A stretch of DNA of 5,147 bases from Gammaproteobacteria bacterium (GTDB lineage Bacteria > Pseudomonadota > Gammaproteobacteria > Steroidobacterales > GCA-2729495): the NCBI GenBank assembly GCA_023150055.1, contig JAKLLP010000101.1, positions 368 to 5,514 on the forward strand. The letters run 5' to 3'. The stretch's first letter is position 1. Each line of letters begins with the position of its first letter. A program made the position numbers and the translations under genes. Shown piece by piece: positions 1-5,147 of this stretch. The notes under the pieces were generated by a model that did no database searches, was not told where the DNA came from, and was given only the letters and a program-made list of their open reading frames with translations.

Positions 1-117
1 GACGATCAGTTCCGGCTCACAACCGGGCGGGCGTTCGTCGGCGTTCGGCGAGGGAACCTGCCGCGCGCCGCGCAAAAGCCCGGAATCCGGATCCACTGTA
101 AGCTCGCCTGGAGACAT
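1..117 (-). CDS. ampD: AmpD-like 1,6-anhydro-N-acetylmuramyl-L-alanine amidase, N-terminal fragment (39 codons, cut by window edge)
   Basis: AmpD is a cytoplasmic zinc amidase. It removes the stem peptide from anhydro-muropeptides during peptidoglycan recycling and so keeps AmpR-controlled beta-lactamase low. Read leftward from the ATG at 115-117, the frame is open to base 1. Residues 13-24 read GLLRGARQVPSP, followed by an N-x-D-x-RP stretch and then PELIV. This matches the AmpD N-terminus (in E. coli, from memory, GWLVGARRVPSP then RP and LLVVH). By that alignment the first zinc-ligand histidine would fall near residue 41, just outside the window, so no catalytic residue can be seen. The ATG has only a weak GGGA element 5 nt upstream. 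A GTG at 94-96, preceded by AGGCGAG, is an alternative start that gives a length closer to E. coli AmpD. The overlapping ATG at 119-121 is in another frame and soon meets a stop. The gene is divergent from rsmE. Confidence 0.8.
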   Translation of the reverse strand, partial: MSPGELTVDPDSGLLRGARQVPSPNADERPPGCEPELIV

Positions 118-148
118 GCATATCCCGGATGACGACGCGAACGGCTCA

Positions 149-177
149 ATTCTAGCCCGATCGTCCGCCGCGCGGAT
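149..177 (-). promoter_or_regulatory. Candidate sigma70-type promoter for ampD
   Basis: On the minus strand TAGAAT (149-154) matches the TATAAT -10 consensus at five of six bases. Transcription would start near 142, leaving a leader of about 25 nt before the ATG at 117. The hexamer at 17-bp spacing (ATCCGC, 172-177) is a poor -35, so the promoter is either weak or activator-dependent. This is a call from pattern and position only. Confidence 0.4.
164..176. repeat. Inverted repeat TCCGC-CGC-GCGGA in the ampD/rsmE intergenic region
   Basis: A perfect 5-bp inverted repeat with a 3-nt centre. It covers the expected -35 position of the candidate ampD promoter, so it could be an operator half-site pair or a small hairpin. 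Short GC-rich palindromes arise easily by chance in DNA of this composition, so no function is claimed. Confidence 0.25.
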
Positions 178-180
178 GCA

Positions 181-210
181 TTGACGTCACACCGGCTGCC
201 GACTCACACT
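181..210 (+). promoter_or_regulatory. Possible weak promoter for rsmE, containing the palindrome TGACGTCA
   Basis: TTGACG (181-186) matches the -35 consensus at five of six bases. At a spacing of about 17-18 bp the sequence is CACACT (205-210), only a three-of-six -10. The 8-bp perfect palindrome TGACGTCA (182-189) overlaps the -35. A start near 217 would leave a leader of about 23 nt with no evident Shine-Dalgarno sequence. The -35 is convincing, the -10 is not. Confidence 0.25.
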
Positions 211-239
211 GATCCCGACAGCCGCACATTCAAGTTCAC

Positions 240-968
240 ATGCCCCTGCGTCGCATCTATTCCGAAGCGCCGCTGCACGCGGGCGCCGCAATATTGCTCG
301 GCGTCGAGGCAGCCAATCACGTCGTGAGGGTACTGCGCCTGCGGCGCGGCGACACGCTTGTGTTATTTGACGGGTCCGGGCGCGACTTCGACGGCGAGAT
401 CACCGGCCTGGAACGCGACCAGGTCCGCGTCCGGCTGGGCGAGGCCCGCGCAGTCGACACGGAGTCGCCCCTCGAGATAACCCTTCTACAGGGCATCTGC
501 CGCGGATCCCGCATGGATGTGGTCCTGCAGAAGGCCACCGAGCTCGGCGTGCGCTGCATCGAGCCGCTTCTTACGGAGCGAAGCGTGGTGCGCCTCGACG
601 ACGGCCAGGCCCAGCGCAAACGCGAGCACTGGCAACGGATCGCCATTGCGGCTGCCGAGCAGAGCATTCGCAGCCGCCTCCCGCGGGTGGCCATCCCGGC
701 TGCTTTCGAGACCGCGATACCCGCAACGACCGGCTTTGCGACCCGTTTGCTGCTGGACCCTTCGGGCCAGAGCCTCCACCAGCTGCCCGCACCGGCCTCG
801 CCGCTGGCGCTGCTGATCGGCCCCGAGGGCGGCTTGACGGATGCCGAGCGGAGGCTCGCGGTCGATTTCGGCTTTCAGCCCGTGCGGCTCGGCCCGCGCA
901 TCCTGCGCACCGAGACGGCGCCGCTGGCCGCGGTGTCGGTGTTGCAGTTTCTCTGCGGAGATTTCTGA
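240..968 (+). CDS. rsmE: 16S rRNA (uracil-1498-N3)-methyltransferase RsmE
   Basis: RsmE uses S-adenosylmethionine to methylate N3 of U1498 in 16S rRNA within the assembled 30S subunit, in the cytoplasm. The 242-residue product has the usual family length and both parts of the fold. A PUA-like N-terminal RNA-binding region includes NHVVRVLRLRRGD (26-38) and LFDGSG (42-47). A C-terminal SPOUT (alpha/beta-knot) domain includes QKATELGV (97-104), AAEQS (138-142), the SAM-pocket motif IGPEGGLT (193-200) and the knot motif LGPRILRTETA (217-227). The start is well fixed: an in-frame TGA lies at 210-212 with no ATG, GTG or TTG between, and the RRIY opening is typical. No Shine-Dalgarno is visible, so initiation may be weak or rely on an unstructured leader. 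One oddity is Ile143 and Ser145 where the family usually has Gly and Asn after EQ(S/C). The gene is divergent from ampD and convergent with the CheW-type gene. Confidence 0.96.
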   Translation: MPLRRIYSEAPLHAGAAILLGVEAANHVVRVLRLRRGDTLVLFDGSGRDFDGEITGLERDQVRVRLGEARAVDTESPLEITLLQGICRGSRMDVVLQKATELGVRCIEPLLTERSVVRLDDGQAQRKREHWQRIAIAAAEQSIRSRLPRVAIPAAFETAIPATTGFATRLLLDPSGQSLHQLPAPASPLALLIGPEGGLTDAERRLAVDFGFQPVRLGPRILRTETAPLAAVSVLQFLCGDF

Positions 969-1017
969 AGGGCCGGATCCCGACCCGGACAACGGCGGGC
1001 ACAGCGGGACATCGACG

Positions 1018-1030
1018 GCCACCCAGTGGC
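1018..1030. other. Small hairpin GCCAC-CCA-GTGGC in the convergent gap; not a clear terminator
   Basis: A perfect 5-bp stem with a 3-nt loop lies in the 82-bp gap between the rsmE stop and the stop of the opposing CheW-type gene. A second short palindrome, CGGG-A-CCCG, follows at 1032-1040. Neither is followed by a T-run on either strand, so they do not meet the usual definition of an intrinsic terminator. They may be chance or may contribute to bidirectional or Rho-dependent ending. Confidence 0.2.
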
Positions 1031-1050
1031 ACGGGACCCGCGGATACCTC

Positions 1051-1548
1051 TCAGGTGAGCTGTCGCCCGCGCCCCTCGAGGCAGCGATGCAGGAGTTCCT
1101 CGACGCGCTCGAGATCAGGAATGAGCGGGTACTCGTTGATCATGCGGATCTGGCACACCACCGGCCCATCGGGCGGCCAGGGCTGTCGGTCGTCGAGCCG
1201 GATGACTTCGCGATTGACGCGGACGAGCTGCGGGAAGCCTTCCGTAAGCACGCCGTAGTAGCCGGTGTCGAGCTTGCCGGAAATCGCGTTGAATATGGCG
1301 ATGCGCGTGCGCCCGCCAGGCACCCCGGCGCTGCGACCGCAGAGCTCCTCGAACGACAGCACCGGCACCTTGAGCGTGGTCCACTGCACGAGGCCACGAA
1401 ACCACTCAGGCGCCGGGCTGCTGCGCTCGGGCGGCGCGTAGCGGATCACCTCGGCGAGACAGCTGCGGGGTACGATCAGGCGCAGCTGCCGCAGCGGGAT
1501 CAGCTGGCAGTAGATCTCGTCGATACCCTGTTTCAAGGCGGGTTGCAT
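1051..1548 (-). CDS. chpC: CheW-domain chemotaxis adaptor, ChpC-like
   Basis: A 165-residue single-domain CheW-type protein. CheW proteins are soluble scaffolds that couple chemoreceptor tips to a CheA kinase; in the Pil-Chp system ChpC is thought to connect receptors to ChpA. Visible family features are the opening beta-strand region around YCQLIPL (13-19), RLIVP (23-27), the core turn EWFRGLVQW (48-56) followed by VPVLSFEEL (61-69), RIAIFN (82-87) and the closing domain around MINEYPLIPDL (136-146). There is no signal peptide, membrane segment or extra domain. The start at 1546-1548 sits 6 nt after the kinase stop and has its own ribosome-binding site, so the gene is the second cistron of the chpA operon and is probably translationally coupled. 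No chpB methylesterase gene separates it from the kinase. CheW-domain assignment is firm. The ChpC name rests on neighbourhood and length, and PilI-like is the alternative. Confidence 0.85.
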   Translation of the reverse strand: MQPALKQGIDEIYCQLIPLRQLRLIVPRSCLAEVIRYAPPERSSPAPEWFRGLVQWTTLKVPVLSFEELCGRSAGVPGGRTRIAIFNAISGKLDTGYYGVLTEGFPQLVRVNREVIRLDDRQPWPPDGPVVCQIRMINEYPLIPDLERVEELLHRCLEGRGRQLT

Positions 1549-1551
1549 CGG

Positions 1552-1556
1552 TCCTC
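1552..1556 (-). promoter_or_regulatory. Ribosome-binding site of the chpC-like gene, overlapping the chpA stop
   Basis: On the minus strand the junction reads TGA-GGACCG-ATG. GAGGA overlaps the kinase TGA stop (1555-1557) and lies 3 nt from the ATG at 1546-1548. The overlap of stop and Shine-Dalgarno supports translational coupling of the two genes and fixes the adaptor start. Confidence 0.65.
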
Positions 1557-4500
1557 AGGTCTTCTTCAGCTGTTGGCGCACGGCCGCGAGCAGGCCCCGC
1601 TCCTGGTAGGGCTTGCCGAGATAGTCGTTGACGCCAACCTCGATCGCCCGGGCCTTGTGCTTTTCGCTGACGCGCGAAGTGATCATCACGATCGGCACAT
1701 CGGCGGTGTCGGGGTTGTTGCGCACGTGCTTGGCGAACTCGTAGCCATCCATGCGCGGCATCTCGATGTCGAGCAGGATGATATCGGGACGATGGTCCTG
1801 CAGTACGCTGATCGCCTCCAGCCCATCCTTTGCCGTGACGACGCGGAAGGAGTTGCGCTCCAGCAGTCGCTGGGTAACGCGGCGCATGGTGATCGAATCA
1901 TCCACGACCAGTGCCAGCGGACCCAGCGGCGCCGGCTCGGCTACCGGCACCCTCGTCCCCCCCGTGGGCCGGGCACTGCGCACAAGGATGCCCATGTCGA
2001 GAATGACCGCGATTCGCCCGTCGCCGAGGATGGTGGCGCCGGCAAGGCCGCGAATGGTGGCCAGTTGCGGGCCGACCGGCTTGACGACGACCTCGCGGCT
2101 GTCCTGCATCTCGTCGGTGATCAGCGCCGCGGAGTACTCGCCGGCACGCACGAGGATCACCGACACCCGGCCCTGCTCCTCCGGAATGCGCGAGGGGCCG
2201 AGCCCGAGGTACTCGCCGAGGTGGCGGAACTGGTAGGTTTCTCCGCCGTAATCGATACTCGGCTGCGGCGACTCCAGGCGCGCCATGAGCTCGCCGCGCG
2301 AAATGCGGATGACACCCTCCACGGTCGGCAGCGGCAGCGCATAGATCTCGGTAGCCACGCGCACGATCAGCGCCTGGGTGACCGCGAGCGTGAACGGCAG
2401 CCGGATCGTGAACGTCGTGCCTCGCCCCGGCACCGAGCTGATCCGCAGCGACCCGCCCAGCCGCGCAACTTCGCTGGTCACCACGTCCATGCCAATACCA
2501 CGGCCGGCAGCCTGCGTCAGCCGGTCTGCCGTGCTGAAGCCCGGTCGCAGTATGAACTGCATGGCCTCCTCGTCGTTGACGACCGCGCCCGGCTCGATGA
2601 ACCCCAGATCGGCCGCCTTGCGACGCACCGCCGCCACGTCGATGCCCCGGCCATCGTCGGAGAGCTCGACGACAGCTTCCGATCCATCACGCTGCAGGTT
2701 GATGAATATGCTGCCGGTAGCCGGCTTACCCGCCGCCTCACGCTCGGCCGGTGTCTCGATGCCGTGCACGATGGCGTTACGCAACATGTGCTCGAACGGG
2801 CCGAGCATGCGCTCGAGCACCTGCCGGTCGAGTTCGCCACCGCCCTGGACGTGCAGTTCTGCCCGCTTGCCGACCTCCATTGCGGTCTGGCGGACCAGCC
2901 TCGCCAGCCGCGGCGCGTGTTGCTGGAAGGGCACCATGCGGGTGCGCATCAGGCCATCCTGCAGCTCCGTTGCCGTGCGGGACTGCTGCACCAGCAGGGC
3001 CTCTGCATCCCGTGCCATGTTCTGCAGCAGATCCTTCAGGCTGTTCACGTCGGTGGTCGTTTCCGCGAGGCTCCGTGAGAGCTGCTGGATGGTGGAATAG
3101 CGGTCGAGCTCCAGCGGATCGAAATCCGCACGCGCACCGGGCTCTTCCTGGTGACGGAAGCGGATCTGTGCCTCGGTTTCCATCTCGAGCTTGCGCAATT
3201 GCTCGCGCAGCCGGATCACCGTCGCGCCAAGTTCCTCGAGGTTGAACTGGATCAGGCTTACCTGCTGGCTCAGGCGGGACTGGAAAATGCTCAGCTCTCC
3301 GGCGTTGTTGAGCAGGTGATCGAGCAGTGCCGAGTCCACCCGTGCCGACTCGCGCCGCTCCGGTAGGCCAGCCCTCGCCGTGGCTTCCTGGCGTGCGGCC
3401 GGGGCTGGCGGCGGCGCCGGACGCTCGAGCTCGCGGGCAAGCTCGGCAATGCGGTCGGCCGCCGGCAGCGCGATCTCGGCCAGCGGCATCTCTGGCTCCG
3501 GGGCAATCGGTAATGGCTCGGGCTCTGCGGCGGCGTCTGCGGCGTCTGCGGCGATGGCCTGCGGCGACGGCGCCGGCACCTCCAGCTCAATATCGCCTTC
3601 AGCCACGAACTCCGACTCCGGCTCGGACTCCGGCTCGCCCTCCGTCGTGGCCACCGGCGGCGGGACAATCGCCTGCGACTCGGCTGCGCCCGGCTTCGGG
3701 GCCACTTCGCCGTGCAGCACCGCACGCAGCCGCGCGACGAGCTGCGCCGGCAAGGTCTGCTGTTCGCCGCTCAGCGCCCCCTCGCGCAGCCGATGCAACT
3801 GATCGAGGCTTGCCTGCAGCAGTTCGTCGACTACAGGGCTTCGCGGTGTAAGCCCCTCGCTGACGCGGATGAGCAGCGTCTCCAGTTCGTGGCTGAAGTC
3901 CCCCATTACGGTGAGGCCGGACATGCGCGCGCCGCCCTTGAGCGTATGCAGGTATCGCTGCAAGTCCGCCAGCGGTTTCTCCACGGGAGCCCCGTCGGCA
4001 AGCTGCGCCATCGCGCCGTCGGCGGCTTCAAGCAGTTCAGCGGCCTCCTCGGCGAATATGGCAGCGATCTCCGGATCGAACGGTAATGTGGAGTGAGCCG
4101 GCTCGGCACGCTCATCCGCCGGGAAGCGTTGCACGCCCGTGGTATCGGGTCGGGCGCCTGCTGCTGCCTCCTGCGGCGTCGCAAAGACCTCGGGCTCTGC
4201 CACGAGCGGGCGTGCGAGCGGCTCCTCCTGCGTCCCGGGTAGCGCGTCCGCCGCGTCCGCATCGATGACTTCCTCGACGTCGAACTCGTCGGGAAATACC
4301 GTCTGCTCCTCTCCTGCGGATGCCGGCTCGGCGATGAAGTCAGGCTCGGCCTCGAAATGCACGGACAGTGAGTCGTCGAACGCCGACTCCTCGACCGTCA
4401 TGCCGACGTCGGACCCGATTACCGGAGCCGATTCGAGGTCCCCGCCGGGAAGCGACGTGTCGCCGCCGATGTCCTCCAGCGACAGCAACAGGTCCGGCTC

Positions 4501-5147
4501 CCGGGAGCCGCCGGCATCGAGCTCCCCAACCAGCCAATCCGGCTCCCGGTCGGCGGCGGGCAAGTGGAAATCCGGCTCCGGCGGCGAAACTGTTTCTTCA
4601 GTGGGCGTCAGGTCGAGATCGACCGACTCCGCGTGCAGCCCGGCCAGTGCCTCGCTGGCGGTCTCTGCCCCGGCAAAGTCGGCGGCATCTGCTACCGATA
4701 TCTCGCCGGTAAGCTCGATCACCTCGGGCAAGGCGAGTTCCTCGACGACGATAGACGACTCACCTTGCCCGACACCGTCCTCCCCGGCGGCAAGTTCATC
4801 GGCCGGGACGTCGCCGGTACGCTCGAGCGGCTCTTCCTGCGGCTGGTCGAGCGCGGCTGCGTGATCACGCAGCCGCTGTTCGAGGTCAGCGGTCTGCGGA
4901 ATCGGCCGCCAGGGCTCGCCAAGGTAGGCCAGCAAGGCCTCGATGCGCGCGGCCGTATCGCGCAGCGTGGCAATGGTGCCCGGTGGCAGTCGCGCCGGCC
5001 GGTTGTAGGCAAGGCTCACCAGTCGGTTGAGCGCCTCACTGAGCGGCAGTCCTATTTCCACCCGCGCCATCGCCATGCTGCCGTTCAGCGTGTGACAGGA
5101 GCGGTACAGGCTCTCGGGCACGGCGTAGGCCGCACCCGGCTGGGTGC
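1555..5147 (-). CDS. chpA: ChpA/PilL-type hybrid histidine kinase (CheA-like with Hpt, HATPase, CheW and receiver domains), N-terminus off the window
   Basis: A CheA-family kinase that takes type IV pilus chemoreceptor signals and phosphorylates pilus-motor response regulators. Residue numbers count from the GTG at 5121, which is not the true start: the frame stays open to base 5147 and an Hpt is already under way. Order: atypical Hpt with HTLNGS (His10) to about residue 90; acidic lysine-free linker (about 92-345); canonical Hpt with HTLKGGARMSG (392-402, phosphoacceptor His392); second Pro/Glu/Ala linker (472-590); P3-like dimerisation region from VDSALLDHLLNNAGEL (596) through LMRTRMVPF (724-732); HATPase with N-box HMLRNAIVHGIE (778-789, Asn782), DDGRGID (822-828), GRGIGMDVV (873-881) and GRGTTF (899-904); CheW-like domain (about 912-1048); receiver (1069-1186) with acidic pair Asp1074/Asp1075, phosphoacceptor Asp1118 in LLDIEMPRMDG, Thr1148 and Lys1170. 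All kinase and receiver catalytic residues are present. ChpA proteins usually carry several Hpt domains, so more are expected beyond the edge. It is the first gene seen in an operon with the CheW-type adaptor. Confidence 0.93.
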   Translation of the reverse strand, partial: TQPGAAYAVPESLYRSCHTLNGSMAMARVEIGLPLSEALNRLVSLAYNRPARLPPGTIATLRDTAARIEALLAYLGEPWRPIPQTADLEQRLRDHAAALDQPQEEPLERTGDVPADELAAGEDGVGQGESSIVVEELALPEVIELTGEISVADAADFAGAETASEALAGLHAESVDLDLTPTEETVSPPEPDFHLPAADREPDWLVGELDAGGSREPDLLLSLEDIGGDTSLPGGDLESAPVIGSDVGMTVEESAFDDSLSVHFEAEPDFIAEPASAGEEQTVFPDEFDVEEVIDADAADALPGTQEEPLARPLVAEPEVFATPQEAAAGARPDTTGVQRFPADERAEPAHSTLPFDPEIAAIFAEEAAELLEAADGAMAQLADGAPVEKPLADLQRYLHTLKGGARMSGLTVMGDFSHELETLLIRVSEGLTPRSPVVDELLQASLDQLHRLREGALSGEQQTLPAQLVARLRAVLHGEVAPKPGAAESQAIVPPPVATTEGEPESEPESEFVAEGDIELEVPAPSPQAIAADAADAAAEPEPLPIAPEPEMPLAEIALPAADRIAELARELERPAPPPAPAARQEATARAGLPERRESARVDSALLDHLLNNAGELSIFQSRLSQQVSLIQFNLEELGATVIRLREQLRKLEMETEAQIRFRHQEEPGARADFDPLELDRYSTIQQLSRSLAETTTDVNSLKDLLQNMARDAEALLVQQSRTATELQDGLMRTRMVPFQQHAPRLARLVRQTAMEVGKRAELHVQGGGELDRQVLERMLGPFEHMLRNAIVHGIETPAEREAAGKPATGSIFINLQRDGSEAVVELSDDGRGIDVAAVRRKAADLGFIEPGAVVNDEEAMQFILRPGFSTADRLTQAAGRGIGMDVVTSEVARLGGSLRISSVPGRGTTFTIRLPFTLAVTQALIVRVATEIYALPLPTVEGVIRISRGELMARLESPQPSIDYGGETYQFRHLGEYLGLGPSRIPEEQGRVSVILVRAGEYSAALITDEMQDSREVVVKPVGPQLATIRGLAGATILGDGRIAVILDMGILVRSARPTGGTRVPVAEPAPLGPLALVVDDSITMRRVTQRLLERNSFRVVTAKDGLEAISVLQDHRPDIILLDIEMPRMDGYEFAKHVRNNPDTADVPIVMITSRVSEKHKARAIEVGVNDYLGKPYQERGLLAAVRQQLKKT
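3524..3553. repeat. Short 9-bp repeat (TCTGCGGCG) coding for an Ala-Ala-Asp run
   Basis: TCTGCGGCG occurs at 3524-3532, 3536-3544 and 3545-3553; the last two are directly adjacent. The repeat keeps the kinase frame and encodes alternating Ala-Ala-Asp in the linker at about residues 523-533. It looks like a local slippage product in a region under little length constraint. Confidence 0.7.
3614..3637. repeat. Perfect 12-bp tandem duplication coding for EPES-EPES
   Basis: GACTCCGGCTCG is repeated exactly twice, head to tail. On the minus strand it encodes two consecutive Glu/Pro/Glu/Ser units (about residues 497-504) in the second linker of the kinase. In-frame units of this size let linker length vary without disturbing the flanking domains. 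Confidence 0.75.
4087..4848 (-). other. Acidic, lysine-free linker between two Hpt domains of ChpA, with repeated EPD motifs
   Basis: This is an internal region of the kinase gene, residues about 92-345. It is dominated by Glu, Asp, Ala, Pro, Ser and Gly; I count no lysine and only seven arginines. An EPD motif followed by a hydrophobic or aromatic residue recurs at 182-185 (EPDF), 193-196 (EPDW), 208-211 (EPDL) and 259-262 (EPDF). It is probably disordered. Related ChpA proteins also have long acidic spacers between Hpt domains, so its existence is normal, while the repeated motif is the part worth noting. Confidence 0.7.

Noticed and set aside
211..984. The 9-mer GATCCCGAC at 211-219 and again at 976-984, flanking rsmE like a target-site duplication
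   Set aside because: Nine-base matches are expected many times by chance in 5 kb of this composition. There are no inverted ends and no mobile gene, and rsmE is a core gene.
486..1032. Minus-strand frames of 178 and 153 codons opposite rsmE
   Set aside because: They overlap a complete, well-conserved rsmE, are Arg/Ala-rich and resemble no known family.
841..3078. A 745-codon open frame on the plus strand, running from the end of rsmE across the adaptor and into the kinase gene
   Set aside because: It lies in codon register, antisense, to both minus-strand genes. In that register its stops would need sense codons TTA, CTA or TCA, which are rare in GC-rich genes, so long antisense frames arise by themselves. 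The protein is low-complexity, rich in Arg, His and Ala, and shows no domain, while the opposite strand has clear conserved motifs.
4139..4864. Plus-strand frame of 241 codons, very rich in Ser, Gly and Ala
   Set aside because: It is the antisense shadow of the acidic linker of chpA: Glu/Asp codons read backwards give Ser and Gly-type codons. There are no motifs and no credible start site.
5119..5121. GTG as the start codon of the kinase
   Set aside because: The frame continues open to the window edge and the flanking residues (AYAVPESLYRSCHTLNGS) already belong to an Hpt helix, so the true start is further right.
1..5147. CRISPR arrays, tRNA or rRNA genes, insertion sequences, phage genes or a defence system
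   Set aside because: I saw no spaced direct repeats, cloverleaf-like sequence, transposase or integrase motifs, or unassigned long frames; the window is filled by four recognisable chromosomal genes.

Overview
This GC-rich window (roughly two-thirds G+C by eye) is ordinary chromosomal DNA, most likely from a gammaproteobacterium. The Pil-Chp chemosensory system, which controls type IV pilus twitching, is typical of that class. AmpD and an RsmE methyltransferase next to chp genes also fit the Pseudomonas, Xanthomonas and Chromatiales side of the class. I cannot name a genus from the sequence alone.

Layout: positions 1-117 (minus strand) hold the first 39 codons of an AmpD-like N-acetyl-anhydromuramyl amidase that runs off the left edge. 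Positions 118-239 are a 122-bp divergent promoter region with a candidate -10 for ampD and short palindromes. Positions 240-968 (plus) encode RsmE, the 16S rRNA m3U1498 methyltransferase. Positions 969-1050 are an 82-bp convergent gap with no clear intrinsic terminator. Positions 1051-1548 (minus) encode a CheW-domain adaptor resembling ChpC. Positions 1555-5147 (minus) encode the C-terminal ~1196 residues of a ChpA/PilL-type hybrid histidine kinase. It carries an atypical Hpt, a long acidic linker, a canonical Hpt, a second acidic linker, a dimerisation segment, an HATPase domain, a CheW domain and a C-terminal receiver. Its N-terminus lies beyond the right edge.

The kinase and adaptor form one operon read right to left: the kinase stop codon and the adaptor ribosome-binding site overlap. 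Together they would pass signals from a chemoreceptor to pilus-motor response regulators encoded elsewhere. RsmE (ribosome modification) and AmpD (cell-wall recycling) are housekeeping neighbours, not part of that pathway.

I see no mobile element, CRISPR array, RNA gene or unknown multi-gene system. The points worth a second look are modest: no chpB between the kinase and the adaptor, a lysine-free acidic linker with a recurring EPD motif, an Hpt with an altered phosphoacceptor motif, and the small divergent control region.
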